From Betaproteobacteria bacterium UBA1934 (GTDB lineage Bacteria > Pseudomonadota > Gammaproteobacteria > Burkholderiales > Rhodocyclaceae), in the NCBI GenBank assembly GCA_002337055.1, contig DDFG01000004.1, positions 314,382 through 378,381 of the forward strand: DNA of 64,000 nucleotides, given 5' to 3'. Under the pieces are notes generated by a model. It had not been told where the DNA came from and did not search any database. It saw nothing but the letters and a program-made list of their open reading frames with translations. The translations under genes and the position numbers were made by a program. Shown here one piece after another: positions 17,215-27,084 of the stretch. The stretch's first letter is position 1. The number at the start of each line of letters is the position of its first letter.

Positions 17215-17315
17215 CATTTTGAGTCGCTCCCGCCCACTGGATTCATGTTTGACGGATTCAAGCGACCGTTTCGTCAGGCTAGAATGCAGGCTCTTTCAGC
17301 CCGCGCGCCTCCCTC

Positions 17316-19109
17316 ATGTTGAAGTGCTTGTCACTGCCGCTCACCGCCCGCTGCCTGGCACTCCTGCTTCCACTCTTAGGGATAGCGGTACTGCCCGCCA
17401 GCGCGGCACCCGATCCCGCCAAAGTATTGCGAGTGGTTTTCGAAGCGGGCGACGAAGGTTTCGATCCCGTTCGATCGGTCAATTACTATTCTGGCGCAGT
17501 GCTCGATGCAATCGGCGAAAGCTTGCTGACCTACGACTACATGGCGCGCCCCGCAAAACTGGTCGCCGGCGTGGCGGAAAACATGCCGGAAATCAGCAAG
17601 GACGGCACAACCCTCACCTTTCGCCTACGCAAAGGTGTCTATTTCGCGCCGGATCAGGCTTTCAAGGGGCAGAAGCGCGAACTGACGGCACAGGATTTCG
17701 TATTCAGCTTCAAGCGCTTCTTCGATCCCGCGCTGCGCTCGCAGTGGCGCTTTTTGTTTGACGGCAAGATTGTCGGCATGGATGACTTCGTCAAGGCGGC
17801 GGAGCAAACAGGTCGCCTCGACTACGACCGCCCGGTGGCAGGCCTGGAAGCACCTGACCGCTACACGCTGCGGATTCGCCTCACGCAGGCGGATTACAAC
17901 TTTCCCTATGTTCTGGCGATGGCGGCCACCGTGCCCGTAGCCCGCGAAGTCGTCGAACGGTACGGCGACGATCTCGGCGCTCACCCGGTCGGCACAAACG
18001 CATACATGCTCACGGAGTATCGACGGGGCAGCCGCATCGTGCTGGAGGCCAACCCGCATTACCGCGGATTCAAATGGGATTTCACGCCGAGCGACGATGC
18101 TGAGGAGCGCGCCATCGCGGCCAAGCTGAAAGGCCGCGACATGCCGCAGATCGGTCGTGTGGAAATCAATATCATTGAAGAGGAGCAAAGCCGTTATCTT
18201 GCCTTCATGCGCGGCGAACTGGACATGGTGGCGCGGGTCGACGCGCTGGCCGAATCCTGGCGCGAGGGAAGCGGACTCAAACCCGAACTCAAAGCACGCG
18301 GCATTGTCCGGCTGGATGAAATCGAACCGGAACTGACCTACACCTTTTTCAATTTCCGCGATCCGCTGGTTGGCGGATTTGCCCGCGAAAAGATCGCTTT
18401 GCGTCGAGCCATGATCATGGCGCACGATATCGATGCGGAGATCCGCATTATCCGAAAGAACCAGGCCGTGGCCGCCACGATGCCGATTCCGCGTGGGGTG
18501 GTCGGGTACAATCCGGCCTGGCGACCGCTGAATCGCTATAACCCGAAGGCGGCCAACACATTGCTCGACACATTCGGTTACAAGCGTGGTGCGGATGGCT
18601 GGCGAACGCTGCCAAATGGCGATCCGCTGACTATTTCCCTGACCTCCGAACCCCAGCAGGTACAACGCGAGCATGACGAACTCTGGCGAAAATCGCTGGA
18701 AAAAATCGGTATTCGGCTTGAGGTCAAGACCGGTACGTTTGCCGAAAACCTCAAGGCGGCCAAACGATGCCAGTTGCAGATGTGGAACTCGGCCTGGCAC
18801 GCCGATTACCCGGACGGCGAAAACTTCCTGCAACTGTTGTATGGTCCCAATTCCGAGCAATCAAACAACGGCTGCTACGACTCGCCGGTCTTCAACCGCC
18901 TGTACGAAATGGCCTTGCGACTGCCGCCCTCGCCCGAGCGAAACCGACTTTACGAAATGATGACGAGGCAAGTCGAAATCGACGGCGCATGGCGTTTCGG
19001 CGTCTCGCGCATCCGCACCACGCTGCTGCATCCCAATGTTGTGGGCTACCGCAAGCACCCGGTCATTCACGCCGAGTGGAAGTTCATCGATCTCGAGCAG
19101 GCTCGATGA
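17316..19109 (+). CDS. Peptide ABC transporter substrate-binding protein (family 5), first copy
   Basis: The 597-residue exported protein has a signal peptide (about 1-31, ending ASA|AP). The extracytoplasmic family-5 binding fold follows: EGFDPV and YYSGAVLDAIGESLLTYD near the N-terminus, ADYNFPYVLAMAATVPVAREVVERYG, HPVGTNAYMLTEYRRGSRIVLEANPHYRG, and W..DYPDGENFLQLLYGPN near the C-terminus. These are features of the OppA/DppA/YejA group, so oligopeptides are the likely ligand. It begins the operon sbp-sbp-M3 peptidase-permease-permease-ATPase and its stop overlaps the next ATG. Confidence 0.93.
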   Translation: MLKCLSLPLTARCLALLLPLLGIAVLPASAAPDPAKVLRVVFEAGDEGFDPVRSVNYYSGAVLDAIGESLLTYDYMARPAKLVAGVAENMPEISKDGTTLTFRLRKGVYFAPDQAFKGQKRELTAQDFVFSFKRFFDPALRSQWRFLFDGKIVGMDDFVKAAEQTGRLDYDRPVAGLEAPDRYTLRIRLTQADYNFPYVLAMAATVPVAREVVERYGDDLGAHPVGTNAYMLTEYRRGSRIVLEANPHYRGFKWDFTPSDDAEERAIAAKLKGRDMPQIGRVEINIIEEEQSRYLAFMRGELDMVARVDALAESWREGSGLKPELKARGIVRLDEIEPELTYTFFNFRDPLVGGFAREKIALRRAMIMAHDIDAEIRIIRKNQAVAATMPIPRGVVGYNPAWRPLNRYNPKAANTLLDTFGYKRGADGWRTLPNGDPLTISLTSEPQQVQREHDELWRKSLEKIGIRLEVKTGTFAENLKAAKRCQLQMWNSAWHADYPDGENFLQLLYGPNSEQSNNGCYDSPVFNRLYEMALRLPPSPERNRLYEMMTRQVEIDGAWRFGVSRIRTTLLHPNVVGYRKHPVIHAEWKFIDLEQAR

Positions 19110-20911
19110 AGCGTACCTGGCTGCGGGGCATCACCGCCTATCTGATTGCCGTCATCGCCGTCGCGTCGGCCTGGGCGGAACCGACGCGACGACCGCAGCC
19201 CGACCCGAACAAGGTGTTGCGCTACGTCTTCATGGTGTCCGAAACCGGTTTCGATCCGGCGCTGGTCACCGATTACTACTCCAACGTGGTCGTCGAGGCG
19301 CTCTACGAGCCGCTGCTGACCTACGATTACCTCGCCCGCCCACCCCGCCTGGTGGGTCGCGCCGCCGAAACCCTGCCGACGCCGGAAGAAAACGGGCGCC
19401 GCTATACCTTCCGTATCCGGCCTGGCATCCGTTTCGCCGACGACACGGTGTTCAAAGGCCAGCCGCGCGAACTGACTTCGCAGGATTTCGCCTATGCCAT
19501 CCGTCGCCTGATCGACCCCAAAGTCCGCTCTCCCTGGCGCTACCTGGTCGAGGGCAAGATCGTCGGGCTGGACGCCGTCGCCAAGGCGGCGGAAAAGAGC
19601 GGTCGGTTCGACTACGACGCACCTGTGGCCGGGCTGGCGACACCGGATCGCTACACGCTGACGATCACGCTCAACGCGCCCGACTACAATTTTCCCTACC
19701 TCCTGGCGATGCCCAATTTTGGCGCCGTCGCCCGCGAGGTGATCGAGCATTACGGGCCGGACACCAACGCCCATCCTGTCGGCACCGGCCCATATCGACT
19801 GGCGCGCTGGGTGCGCGGTTCCCGCATCGAACTCGAAGCGAACCCGCAGTATCGCGGCCATGTCTGGAATTTCGCGGCGGTCGAGCCGGGCGACGAAAAA
19901 CTGGTCGCCGAAATGCGCGGCAAGGTGCTGCCAACTATCGGCCGGGTCGAAATCGCCATCATCGAGGAGGACCAGGGACGCCTGCTCGCCTTTCAGAACG
20001 GCGAACTCGACCTTTTCAGCCTGGAAGGCCCGCTGGCGCCGCGCGTGCTCGATGGCGACCAGTTCCGGCCGGAATTCAAAAAGCTCGGCGCCAAGCTCTC
20101 ACGGATTGTCGAACCGGGTATCCTGACCCACTACTTCAGCCTGCGCGACCCGGTGCTGGGCGGGCTCTCCAAGGAGAAAATCGCGTTGCGGCGGGCGCTG
20201 GCGATGGCCTACGACGTGCAGGAGGAAATCCGCGCGCAGTGGAACGGGCAGGCCGTCGAACTCCAGTACCCGGTGCCACCCGGCGTCATCGGCCATCTGC
20301 CCGACTATCGCTCGAAGAACGCCACCGACGTCAGCCTCGCCAACGCCCTGCTCGACCACTTCGGCTACAAGATCGCCGCCGACGGCTGGCGCCGGCAGCC
20401 CGACGGCAAGCCGCTGGTGGTGCGCTACACGACCCGACCCGACACCGCCGGGCGCAGTCAGGAGGAATTGTGGAAGCGCACGCTGGACAAGCTGAAAATC
20501 CGCATGGAAAGCGACAAGCGCAAGTTTCCCGACATCCTGCAAGGCGAAAAGGCTTGTCGCATCGCGATGCGGACCATGTCCTGGCTGGCCGATTACCCCG
20601 ACGGCGAAAACTTCATGAGCCTGTTCTACAGCAAGAATATCGGCCAGAGCAATCACGCCTGTGTCGACCTGCCGGAATACGACGCCCTCTACGAGCAGGC
20701 GGTGCGCCTGCCGCCCGGCCCCGAGCGCGACGCGCTGTGGGTCGATATGGCCCGCCTGCTGGAGGTATATGGCGTCCATCGCATGGACGTCGCCCGCATT
20801 CGCAACATGGTTGCCCAGGCCCGCGTACTCGGTTACAAGAAGCACCCCATCCTGCACAGCGACTGGCTGTACATCGATCTCGACGACCACCCACAAGGAA
20901 AACGCCCATGA
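19106..20911 (+). CDS. Peptide ABC transporter substrate-binding protein (family 5), second copy
   Basis: The 601-residue protein starts at ATG 19106 overlapping the previous stop (ATGA). It has a signal peptide (about 1-25, ending WAEP) and aligns with the preceding protein throughout (GFDPALVTDYYSNVVVEALYEPLLTYDYLARP, HPVGTGPYRLARWVRGSRIELEANPQYRGH, LADYPDGENFMSLFYSKNIGQSNHAC). The pair is clearly a tandem duplication that has diverged, the second copy being more GC-rich. Two binding proteins sharing one permease set would widen the range of peptides imported. Confidence 0.92.
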   Translation: MKRTWLRGITAYLIAVIAVASAWAEPTRRPQPDPNKVLRYVFMVSETGFDPALVTDYYSNVVVEALYEPLLTYDYLARPPRLVGRAAETLPTPEENGRRYTFRIRPGIRFADDTVFKGQPRELTSQDFAYAIRRLIDPKVRSPWRYLVEGKIVGLDAVAKAAEKSGRFDYDAPVAGLATPDRYTLTITLNAPDYNFPYLLAMPNFGAVAREVIEHYGPDTNAHPVGTGPYRLARWVRGSRIELEANPQYRGHVWNFAAVEPGDEKLVAEMRGKVLPTIGRVEIAIIEEDQGRLLAFQNGELDLFSLEGPLAPRVLDGDQFRPEFKKLGAKLSRIVEPGILTHYFSLRDPVLGGLSKEKIALRRALAMAYDVQEEIRAQWNGQAVELQYPVPPGVIGHLPDYRSKNATDVSLANALLDHFGYKIAADGWRRQPDGKPLVVRYTTRPDTAGRSQEELWKRTLDKLKIRMESDKRKFPDILQGEKACRIAMRTMSWLADYPDGENFMSLFYSKNIGQSNHACVDLPEYDALYEQAVRLPPGPERDALWVDMARLLEVYGVHRMDVARIRNMVAQARVLGYKKHPILHSDWLYIDLDDHPQGKRP

Positions 20912-22902
20912 GACTCCGTCATCTCTCAGTTCTGCTTGCCACTCTTGCCGCCGGTTCCTCCGCGCTGGCGGCCGACGCCGCGCGCGTGACGCTGCCGGTT
21001 TTCACCACCGCCGAGGCCGTCAACCAAAGCTGCGAGCAAGGCCTGAAAGCCACCCGAACCGCCATCGATACCCTCGCCCGGCAACCGCTGGAAGCGGTCT
21101 CCACCGCCACGACGCTGGCAATGTGGGACGATCTGGCAATCCGCATCGAGGATTTCGCCAGCCCGGTCGAAATCGCCCAGAACGTCTCGCCGATCAAGGC
21201 GGTGCGGGATGCCGCCGAGGCGTGCAGCCAGAAGGTGGCCGAACTGAACAACAGTCTCTATCAGAACGTCGAGGTCTATGAGCGTGTTCGCCGCGTGACC
21301 GACGCCACCGGGGCCGCCGCCCAGTTGCGCAAGGTCGCCATCGAGGGCTTCGAGGATGCCGGCGCGACGCTGCCGGAAGACAAGCGCAAGCGCGCCAAGG
21401 AGATTCTCGACCGCATCGACGCCCTGGCCATCGAATTCGGCCGCAACACGCGCGAAAAACGCGGCACCATCACCTTCACCGCCAGCGAGCTGGAAGGCCT
21501 GCCGGCCAACTACCTCGCCAAGTTCAAGCCGGACGACAAGGGCAGCGTCACGCTGCCGATGGATTACCCCGCCTATTTCCCCTTCATGGAAAACGCTCTC
21601 TCCGGCGAAGCGCGGCGCCGCTATTTCATCGCCTTTAACAGCGTCGGCGGCGAAGGCAACCTGAAGATTCTCGACGAAGCCTCGCAACTGCGCCGCGAAC
21701 TGGCCGGGCTGTTCGGCCGCGCCTCGTATGCCGAGCATGTGATCCAGCGCCGTATGGCCGGCAGCCCGGAGAAGGTGCTCGACTTTCTCGGCCGGGTCAA
21801 AGGCAAGCTCGCCGAGGTCGAGCAGCGCGACCTGCAAGCGCTGCGCGAAGCGAAGGCCAGCCTGCTCGGCCGCACCGTCGACGAGGTGAAGATCGAACGC
21901 TGGGATCTGCCCTTCTACACCGAGCGCGTCCGTCGCGCCAAGTTCGCCATCGACCAGAACGCCATGCGCCGCTACTTCCCGACCGAGCCGACCATCGCCT
22001 GGGTGATCAATCTGGCGGAGCGCATGTACGACGTCAAGTTCGTGGCCGCCGACGTGCCCAAGTGGCATGAGGACGTGCGCTTCTACGACATCCTCGACGC
22101 TGGCGGCAAGCGCATCGCGGGCGCCTATCTCGACCCCTACCCGCGCGAAGGCAAGTACAACCACGCCGCCGTCTGGGGCCTCTTCGGCGCTTCCAGCCGC
22201 GTTGGCCGCACGCCAATCAGCACGCTGGTCACCAATTTCGACCGCAAGGGCCTGGATTACAAGGAAGCCCGCACCCTGCTGCACGAATTCGGTCACCTGC
22301 TGCACGGCACGCTGTCGAAAGCGCAATACGCTTCGCTGGCCGGCACCAATGTCCGGCGCGATTTCGTCGAAGCCCCCTCGCAGATGTTCGAGGAATGGGC
22401 GCGCAACGGCGAGACGCTGGCGCTGATCAAGCAGCAGTGCAAGGACTGCCCGACCATCGACGCCAAACTGCTGGACCGCCTCGATCAGGCCCGTCGCTTC
22501 GGTGCCGGCATCCATTACACGCGGCAGCACGCGCTGGCGAGCTTCGACATGGCGCTGGTCGGGCCGACGCCGAAGCCCGCCATGCAAGCCTGGCGCGACA
22601 TCGAAACCGGCTCGGCGCTCGGTCACGTCGAGGGCACGCTGTTCCCGGCCGGGTTCGGGCACATGATGGGCGGCTATTCGGCCGGCTATTACGGCTACAT
22701 GTGGTCGGAAGTGCTGGCGCTCGACATGGCCAGCCAGTGGAAGGGCAAGCTGCTCGACAAGAAGACCGGACATCGCTATCTGGACACCGTGCTCGCGCGC
22801 GGCGGCGAAGTGCCGCCAGAAAAACTGGTGCGCGATTTCCTCGGCCGCGAACCCTCGAACGAGCCGTTTTTCGCCGAAATCACCGGCCAGCGCAAGCACT
22901 GA
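20908..22902 (+). CDS. Exported M3-family metallopeptidase
   Basis: The 664-residue protein begins at ATG 20908, overlapping the binding-protein stop. A signal peptide (about 1-21, ending ALA|AD) sends it out of the cytoplasm. The zinc site is complete: His459-Glu460-Phe-Gly-His463 and the third ligand Glu488 (FVEAPSQ), at the expected 25-residue distance. Cytoplasmic relatives are Dcp and oligopeptidase A. Placed between the binding proteins and permeases, it may trim periplasmic peptides to a size the transporter accepts. It shows no lipobox. Confidence 0.92.
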   Translation: MRLRHLSVLLATLAAGSSALAADAARVTLPVFTTAEAVNQSCEQGLKATRTAIDTLARQPLEAVSTATTLAMWDDLAIRIEDFASPVEIAQNVSPIKAVRDAAEACSQKVAELNNSLYQNVEVYERVRRVTDATGAAAQLRKVAIEGFEDAGATLPEDKRKRAKEILDRIDALAIEFGRNTREKRGTITFTASELEGLPANYLAKFKPDDKGSVTLPMDYPAYFPFMENALSGEARRRYFIAFNSVGGEGNLKILDEASQLRRELAGLFGRASYAEHVIQRRMAGSPEKVLDFLGRVKGKLAEVEQRDLQALREAKASLLGRTVDEVKIERWDLPFYTERVRRAKFAIDQNAMRRYFPTEPTIAWVINLAERMYDVKFVAADVPKWHEDVRFYDILDAGGKRIAGAYLDPYPREGKYNHAAVWGLFGASSRVGRTPISTLVTNFDRKGLDYKEARTLLHEFGHLLHGTLSKAQYASLAGTNVRRDFVEAPSQMFEEWARNGETLALIKQQCKDCPTIDAKLLDRLDQARRFGAGIHYTRQHALASFDMALVGPTPKPAMQAWRDIETGSALGHVEGTLFPAGFGHMMGGYSAGYYGYMWSEVLALDMASQWKGKLLDKKTGHRYLDTVLARGGEVPPEKLVRDFLGREPSNEPFFAEITGQRKH

Positions 22903-22914
22903 CCCTTCGTCCGC

Positions 22915-23853
22915 ATGAGCGCCTTCATCCTCCGTCGGCTCTGGCAGATGATCCCCACCTTGCTGGGGGTCATCCTGCTGGTCTTCTTCCTGTTCAATTT
23001 CGTGGGCGGCGACCCGGCCTATCTGCTGGCCGGCAAGATCGCCAATCCGGAACAGATCGCCAACATCCGGCGGCAACTGGGCATTGACCAGCCCTACTAC
23101 GTCCAGCTCTGGCTGTTCATCCGCCAGGTGCTGACCGGGGATTTCGGCGTCTCGTGGTCGACCAACGAACCCGTCGCGACCATCTTCGCCAGCCGCATCG
23201 GTCCCTCGCTGATCGTGCTGGTGCCGATGATGCTGATCGAGACCGTGCTCTCCATCGTCATCGCGCTGGCCGTCGCCTATGTGCGCGGCTCGCTGACCGA
23301 CCGCAGCATCATGATCGCCTGCACGGTGGCGATGTCGGTGTCGCTGCTGGTCTATATCATCGTCGGCCAGTATGTGCTCGCCTACCAGCTCTCATGGTTC
23401 CCGGTGCAGGGCTGGGGCGACGGTTTCTTCGAGAATCTGTTCAAATACTCCGCGCTGCCCATCCTGCTCGGCGTCATCGTCGGGCTGGCACCGAACATCC
23501 GCCTGTACCGCACCTTTGTGCTCGACGAAATCCATCAGGATTACGTCCGCACCGCCCGCGCCAAGGGGCTTTCCGACAATGCGGTGATGCTGAAGCACGT
23601 GCTCAGGAACGCGCTGATCCCGATCATCACCAACCTGATGATCTACCTGCCCGGCCTGCTCGTCGGCCATTTTCTGATCGAGCGTTTCTTCTCCATCCCC
23701 GGCATCGGCCGCGAGGTGATCCTGGCAGTGGAGCGCAGCGATTTTCCGGTGATCAAGGCCATCACCGTCTACGTCGCCCTCGCCACGATGGTGGTCAATC
23801 TGCTCGCCGACCTGTTGTACAAGGCGGTCGATCCGCGCGTGCAACTGAAATAG
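22915..23853 (+). CDS. Peptide ABC transporter permease (DppB/OppB/YejB type)
   Basis: The 312-residue membrane protein has the N-terminal MSAFILRRLWQMIPTLLGVILLVFFLFNFVGGDPA typical of OppB/DppB. About six membrane helices follow, with the inner-membrane-component EAA-like loop DYVRTARAKGLSDNAVMLKHVLRNALIPIIT (about 220-250) that contacts the ATPase. It forms the translocation pore with the next permease. It follows the peptidase by 12 bases. Confidence 0.95.
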   Translation: MSAFILRRLWQMIPTLLGVILLVFFLFNFVGGDPAYLLAGKIANPEQIANIRRQLGIDQPYYVQLWLFIRQVLTGDFGVSWSTNEPVATIFASRIGPSLIVLVPMMLIETVLSIVIALAVAYVRGSLTDRSIMIACTVAMSVSLLVYIIVGQYVLAYQLSWFPVQGWGDGFFENLFKYSALPILLGVIVGLAPNIRLYRTFVLDEIHQDYVRTARAKGLSDNAVMLKHVLRNALIPIITNLMIYLPGLLVGHFLIERFFSIPGIGREVILAVERSDFPVIKAITVYVALATMVVNLLADLLYKAVDPRVQLK

Positions 23854-23860
23854 GCCCGGC

Positions 23861-25003
23861 ATGAACCCTTCCCCCGCATCCACCAACGCGCCTCGTTCGC
23901 CCGGCCTCTGGCAGCTCGCCTGGCGTCGCCTGCTGGAAGACCGCATCGCGGTCGTCTCGATGGTCGTCGTCGGTCTCTTTGTCGCCCTCACCGTCGCCTC
24001 GTCGCTGAACTGGATCGCTCGCAACTGGAACGAAGAAATCGCGGTCGGCTACGCGCCGCCCGCTTTCACCGGCAAACAGGCTGTCGCCGACAACAGCCCG
24101 GACACAACAGCCAAACCGGCACTAACCACCGACCCCTATCCCGGCCGCGTACGCGACCCGCTGGCGACGGAACTGGCCGAATTGCGGGGTCAGAGCGCTG
24201 CGCCCCACGGTCAAGCTGCGGAACCGCCGATGGAGATAAACGGCATCCGCATTGTCGACCCCATCGCCAAGGAGTTCGCCGAGGCGCTCGCCGCCGCCGA
24301 CGCGATGGCTACCGCGCCGCGCGCCACCAGTCTGATATTCGGCGCCGACAAATGGGGCCACGACGTGTTGAAGAAGCTGATCAAGGGTTCGGAAACTTCC
24401 ATCCTGGTAGGCCTGTGCGCCGCGCTAGTAGCGACGCTGATCGGCACACTGCTGGGTGCAGTCTCCGGCTATTTCGGCGGCTGGATCGACGATTTCTGCA
24501 ACTGGTTCTACAGCATCTTCACCGCCATCCCCTATCTGTTGCTGATCCTGACCATTGCCGCGGTCCTGAACCAGAAAGGGGTGACCACCATCATCCTGAT
24601 CCTCGGCCTGACCGGCTGGACGGGTATTTTCAGGCTGGTGCGCGCCGAGTACATCAAGCACCGTTCGCGCGAATACGTGCAGGCGGCGGATGCCATCGGC
24701 GCCTCGCACGCGCGGCGGATGTTCGTGCATATCTTCCCCAACGTCAGCCACATTTCGCTGGTGCAGCTTTCGGTGCATACCGTCGGCTTCATCAAGTCCG
24801 AGGTCATCCTCTCTTTTCTCGGCTTTGGCGTCCCGGTCGACAAGGTGTCCTGGGGGTCGATGCTGGGCGAGGCGCAGAACGAGCTGATCCTGGGCTACTG
24901 GTGGCAGCTGGCCGCGGCCACCGCAGCCATGGCCCTGCTGGTCACGGCCTTTTCAATGTTTACCGATGCGCTCAGAGACGCGCTCGACCCCAAGATCAAG
25001 TGA
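23861..25003 (+). CDS. Peptide ABC transporter permease (OppC/YejE type)
   Basis: The 380-residue protein has one membrane helix near residues 29-51 and a long periplasmic insert (about 55-145). The permease core follows with ATSLIFGADKWGHDVLKKLIKGSETSILVGL, further helices, and the EAA loop EYVQAADAIGASHARRMFVHIFPNV. OppC and DppC are near 300 residues; the insert makes this one resemble YejE. It lies eight bases after the first permease and eight before the ATPase gene. Confidence 0.94.
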   Translation: MNPSPASTNAPRSPGLWQLAWRRLLEDRIAVVSMVVVGLFVALTVASSLNWIARNWNEEIAVGYAPPAFTGKQAVADNSPDTTAKPALTTDPYPGRVRDPLATELAELRGQSAAPHGQAAEPPMEINGIRIVDPIAKEFAEALAAADAMATAPRATSLIFGADKWGHDVLKKLIKGSETSILVGLCAALVATLIGTLLGAVSGYFGGWIDDFCNWFYSIFTAIPYLLLILTIAAVLNQKGVTTIILILGLTGWTGIFRLVRAEYIKHRSREYVQAADAIGASHARRMFVHIFPNVSHISLVQLSVHTVGFIKSEVILSFLGFGVPVDKVSWGSMLGEAQNELILGYWWQLAAATAAMALLVTAFSMFTDALRDALDPKIK

Positions 25004-25010
25004 GCCGACG

Positions 25011-26720
25011 ATGAGCGAAACCCAAGACTGCCTGCTCTCGGTGCGCGATCTCAAAGTCAGCTTCCGCATCGACAAGCACACCACCTTCGAGGCGCTGAAA
25101 GGCGTCTCCTTCGACATTCCGCGGGAGACGACGGTGGCGCTGGTCGGCGAATCCGGCTCAGGCAAATCGGTCAGCTCGCTCGCCATGCTTGGCCTGCTGC
25201 CCAAGGAAAGCGCGCTGATCGACCCGGTCAGCCGCATCCTCTACAACGGCCGCGACCTGCTGCGCTGTTCGGCGGCGGAAATGCGCGATCTGCGCGGCAA
25301 AGACATTTCGATGATCTTTCAGGACCCGATGAGTTCGCTGAACCCCGTGTTCACGGTCGGCGCCCAGGTCGAGGAAACCCTGCGCCTGCACCTCGATCTT
25401 AATCGCAAGGCGGCACGACAGCGCACCATCGAACTGTTCGACGAGGTCGGCATTCCCGAACCCCATAAGCGTGTCGACGTCTATCCGCACCAGCTTTCCG
25501 GCGGCCAGCAGCAACGCGTGATGATCGCCATGGCCATCGCCTGCGAACCCAAGCTGCTGATCGCCGACGAGCCGACGACAGCGCTCGACGTCACCATCCA
25601 GCAGCAGATCATCGAACTGGTCGCGCAATTGCGTCGGCGGCACGGCATGGCAGTACTGTGGATCAGCCACGACCTCGCCGTGGTCGGCGAGATCGCCGAT
25701 CAGGTCGTGGTCATGCGCCATGGCGAGATCCGCGAGGCCGGCCCCGCCCAGCAGATTTTCGAGGCCCCGCACGACGCCTACACCCGCGCCCTGATTCAGT
25801 GCCGGCCGCCGCTTGACCATCGCCCCAAGCGGCTCGCGGTGATCGACGATTTCATCGGCAACGAGCTGGTCATGGCCAGCACGGTCGAACAGGCCACGCG
25901 CGGCATCGCGCCGGACGAACCGCCCATCCTCGAAGTGAAGGGGCTGTGCAAGGATTTCGAGTTCCGCGAGGGCCTGTTCGGCAAACGCGTGCTGCATGCG
26001 GTCAAGGACGTGTCGTTCAGCCTGCCGCAGGGCAAGACGCTCGGGCTGGTCGGCGAATCGGGCTCGGGCAAATCGACGGTCGGGCTGACCCTGATGCGCT
26101 TGCACAAGGCCAGCAAAGGCGAAGTGTTCTATCGCGGCAAAAACCTGCTGGCGATGAGCGCCAGGGAGCAGATGCCCTACAAGCGCAACATCCAGATCAT
26201 TTTCCAGAACCCCTACGCCTCGCTGAACCCGCGTTTCGTCGTCGGCGACATCCTAAAGGAGCCCATGTGTCTGCACGGCATCGGCCAAGACGACCGCGAA
26301 CGCGAGCAACTGGCGCTAGAAATGCTCTATCGCGTCGGCCTGCCGCCGCTGTCGCTGCGCAAATACCCGCACGAATTTTCTGGGGGCCAACGCCAGCGTA
26401 TCGCCATTGCCCGCGCGCTCTCAATGCGGCCCGACGTGCTGATTTGCGACGAATCGGTGTCGGCGCTCGATGTTTCGGTACAAGCGCAGGTGCTGAATCT
26501 GTTGCAGGATTTGCAGGCCGAATTCGCGCTATCCTATATTTTCATTTCGCATGATCTGGCGGTAGTCAAATATATATCCGACCAGATCATGGTGATGAAT
26601 GCGGGAGAGGTCGTTGAGGTCGCGGATTCGGATGCCATTTACGACAATCCGCAGCACCCTTATACCCGCAAATTGATTGGGGCCATTCCGCGGGGCTGGC
26701 AGCCCGGAGCGCCAGAATAA
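25011..26720 (+). CDS. Fused double-ATPase of the peptide ABC transporter (YejF type)
   Basis: The 569-residue protein joins two complete ABC ATPase domains. Domain 1 (about 8-260) has Walker A GESGSGKS, signature LSGGQQQRV, Walker B LLIADEPTTALD. Domain 2 (about 305-560) has GESGSGKS, FSGGQRQRI and VLICDESVSALD. Asp-Glu-Ser in the second Walker B is typical of DppF-like subunits. The OppD/DppD-type C-terminal extension is shortened between the two halves. The start at 25011 gives MSETQDCLLSVRDLKVSF with the first domain directly after. This is the last gene of the operon. Confidence 0.95.
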   Translation: MSETQDCLLSVRDLKVSFRIDKHTTFEALKGVSFDIPRETTVALVGESGSGKSVSSLAMLGLLPKESALIDPVSRILYNGRDLLRCSAAEMRDLRGKDISMIFQDPMSSLNPVFTVGAQVEETLRLHLDLNRKAARQRTIELFDEVGIPEPHKRVDVYPHQLSGGQQQRVMIAMAIACEPKLLIADEPTTALDVTIQQQIIELVAQLRRRHGMAVLWISHDLAVVGEIADQVVVMRHGEIREAGPAQQIFEAPHDAYTRALIQCRPPLDHRPKRLAVIDDFIGNELVMASTVEQATRGIAPDEPPILEVKGLCKDFEFREGLFGKRVLHAVKDVSFSLPQGKTLGLVGESGSGKSTVGLTLMRLHKASKGEVFYRGKNLLAMSAREQMPYKRNIQIIFQNPYASLNPRFVVGDILKEPMCLHGIGQDDREREQLALEMLYRVGLPPLSLRKYPHEFSGGQRQRIAIARALSMRPDVLICDESVSALDVSVQAQVLNLLQDLQAEFALSYIFISHDLAVVKYISDQIMVMNAGEVVEVADSDAIYDNPQHPYTRKLIGAIPRGWQPGAPE

Positions 26721-26736
26721 TCAGGAGTCGCGTCGC

Positions 26737-26758
26737 CCGGTGCAAATAGATGCACCGG
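26737..26758. terminator. Hairpin between convergent transporter and H-NS genes
   Basis: CCGGTGCA and TGCACCGG form a perfect 8-base stem with a six-base loop. It lies 16 bases after the ATPase stop and 11 bases beyond the H-NS-like stop on the other strand, so it could act in both directions, although each T-run is only two bases. Confidence 0.55.
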
Positions 26759-26769
26759 TTAATCCGGCA

Positions 26770-27084
26770 TCAAATCTTCAAAGCGTCCAGCGTGCCGCCG
26801 CCCGCCGTCCAGTCGCGCACCCAGACCGGCGTGCGGCCGCGCCCCGTCCAGGTCAGCGCGGGGTCCTGCGGATGCCGGTATTTGGGTTTGACGACACTAC
26901 CCGCCAAACTGGATTTGCGTTCGCCATCAAGCAGTTGTTCAAGCGTAAAACCACGATCCTGCGCCATCGCTTTCAATTCGCTCAACACCGCCGCTTTTTC
27001 CTGAGCTTGACGACGTTTGATTTCGGCCGGGATTTTCTTTTCCAAATCCCGTAATTGAGTCAGTGTCAGAGTTGATAAATCCAT
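26770..27084 (-). CDS. H-NS family nucleoid-associated protein
   Basis: The 104-residue protein has an N-terminal coiled coil (about 1-50, LTQLRDLEKKIPAEIKRRQAQEKAAVLSELKAMAQDRG) for dimerisation and a C-terminal DNA-binding domain with the betaproteobacterial H-NS motif PALTWTGRGRTPVWVRDW (TWTGRGRxP). It would silence AT-rich DNA such as acquired genes. The ATG at 27084 is preceded by GGAGAGAC. Its own upstream region is AT-rich with a palindrome, consistent with autoregulation, but that is inference. Confidence 0.92.
   Translation of the reverse strand: MDLSTLTLTQLRDLEKKIPAEIKRRQAQEKAAVLSELKAMAQDRGFTLEQLLDGERKSSLAGSVVKPKYRHPQDPALTWTGRGRTPVWVRDWTAGGGTLDALKI

Noticed and set aside
16804..17315. 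Sigma54 promoter to go with the NtrC-like sites
   Set aside because: Both strands were scanned for GG-N10-GC in a TGGCAC-N5-TTGC context; the best candidates miss the -12 GC.
26721..26769. Repeat TGCACC at 26751 as a further NtrC-like site
   Set aside because: It is part of the simple stem CCGGTGCA/TGCACCGG between convergent genes, better explained as a terminator hairpin.
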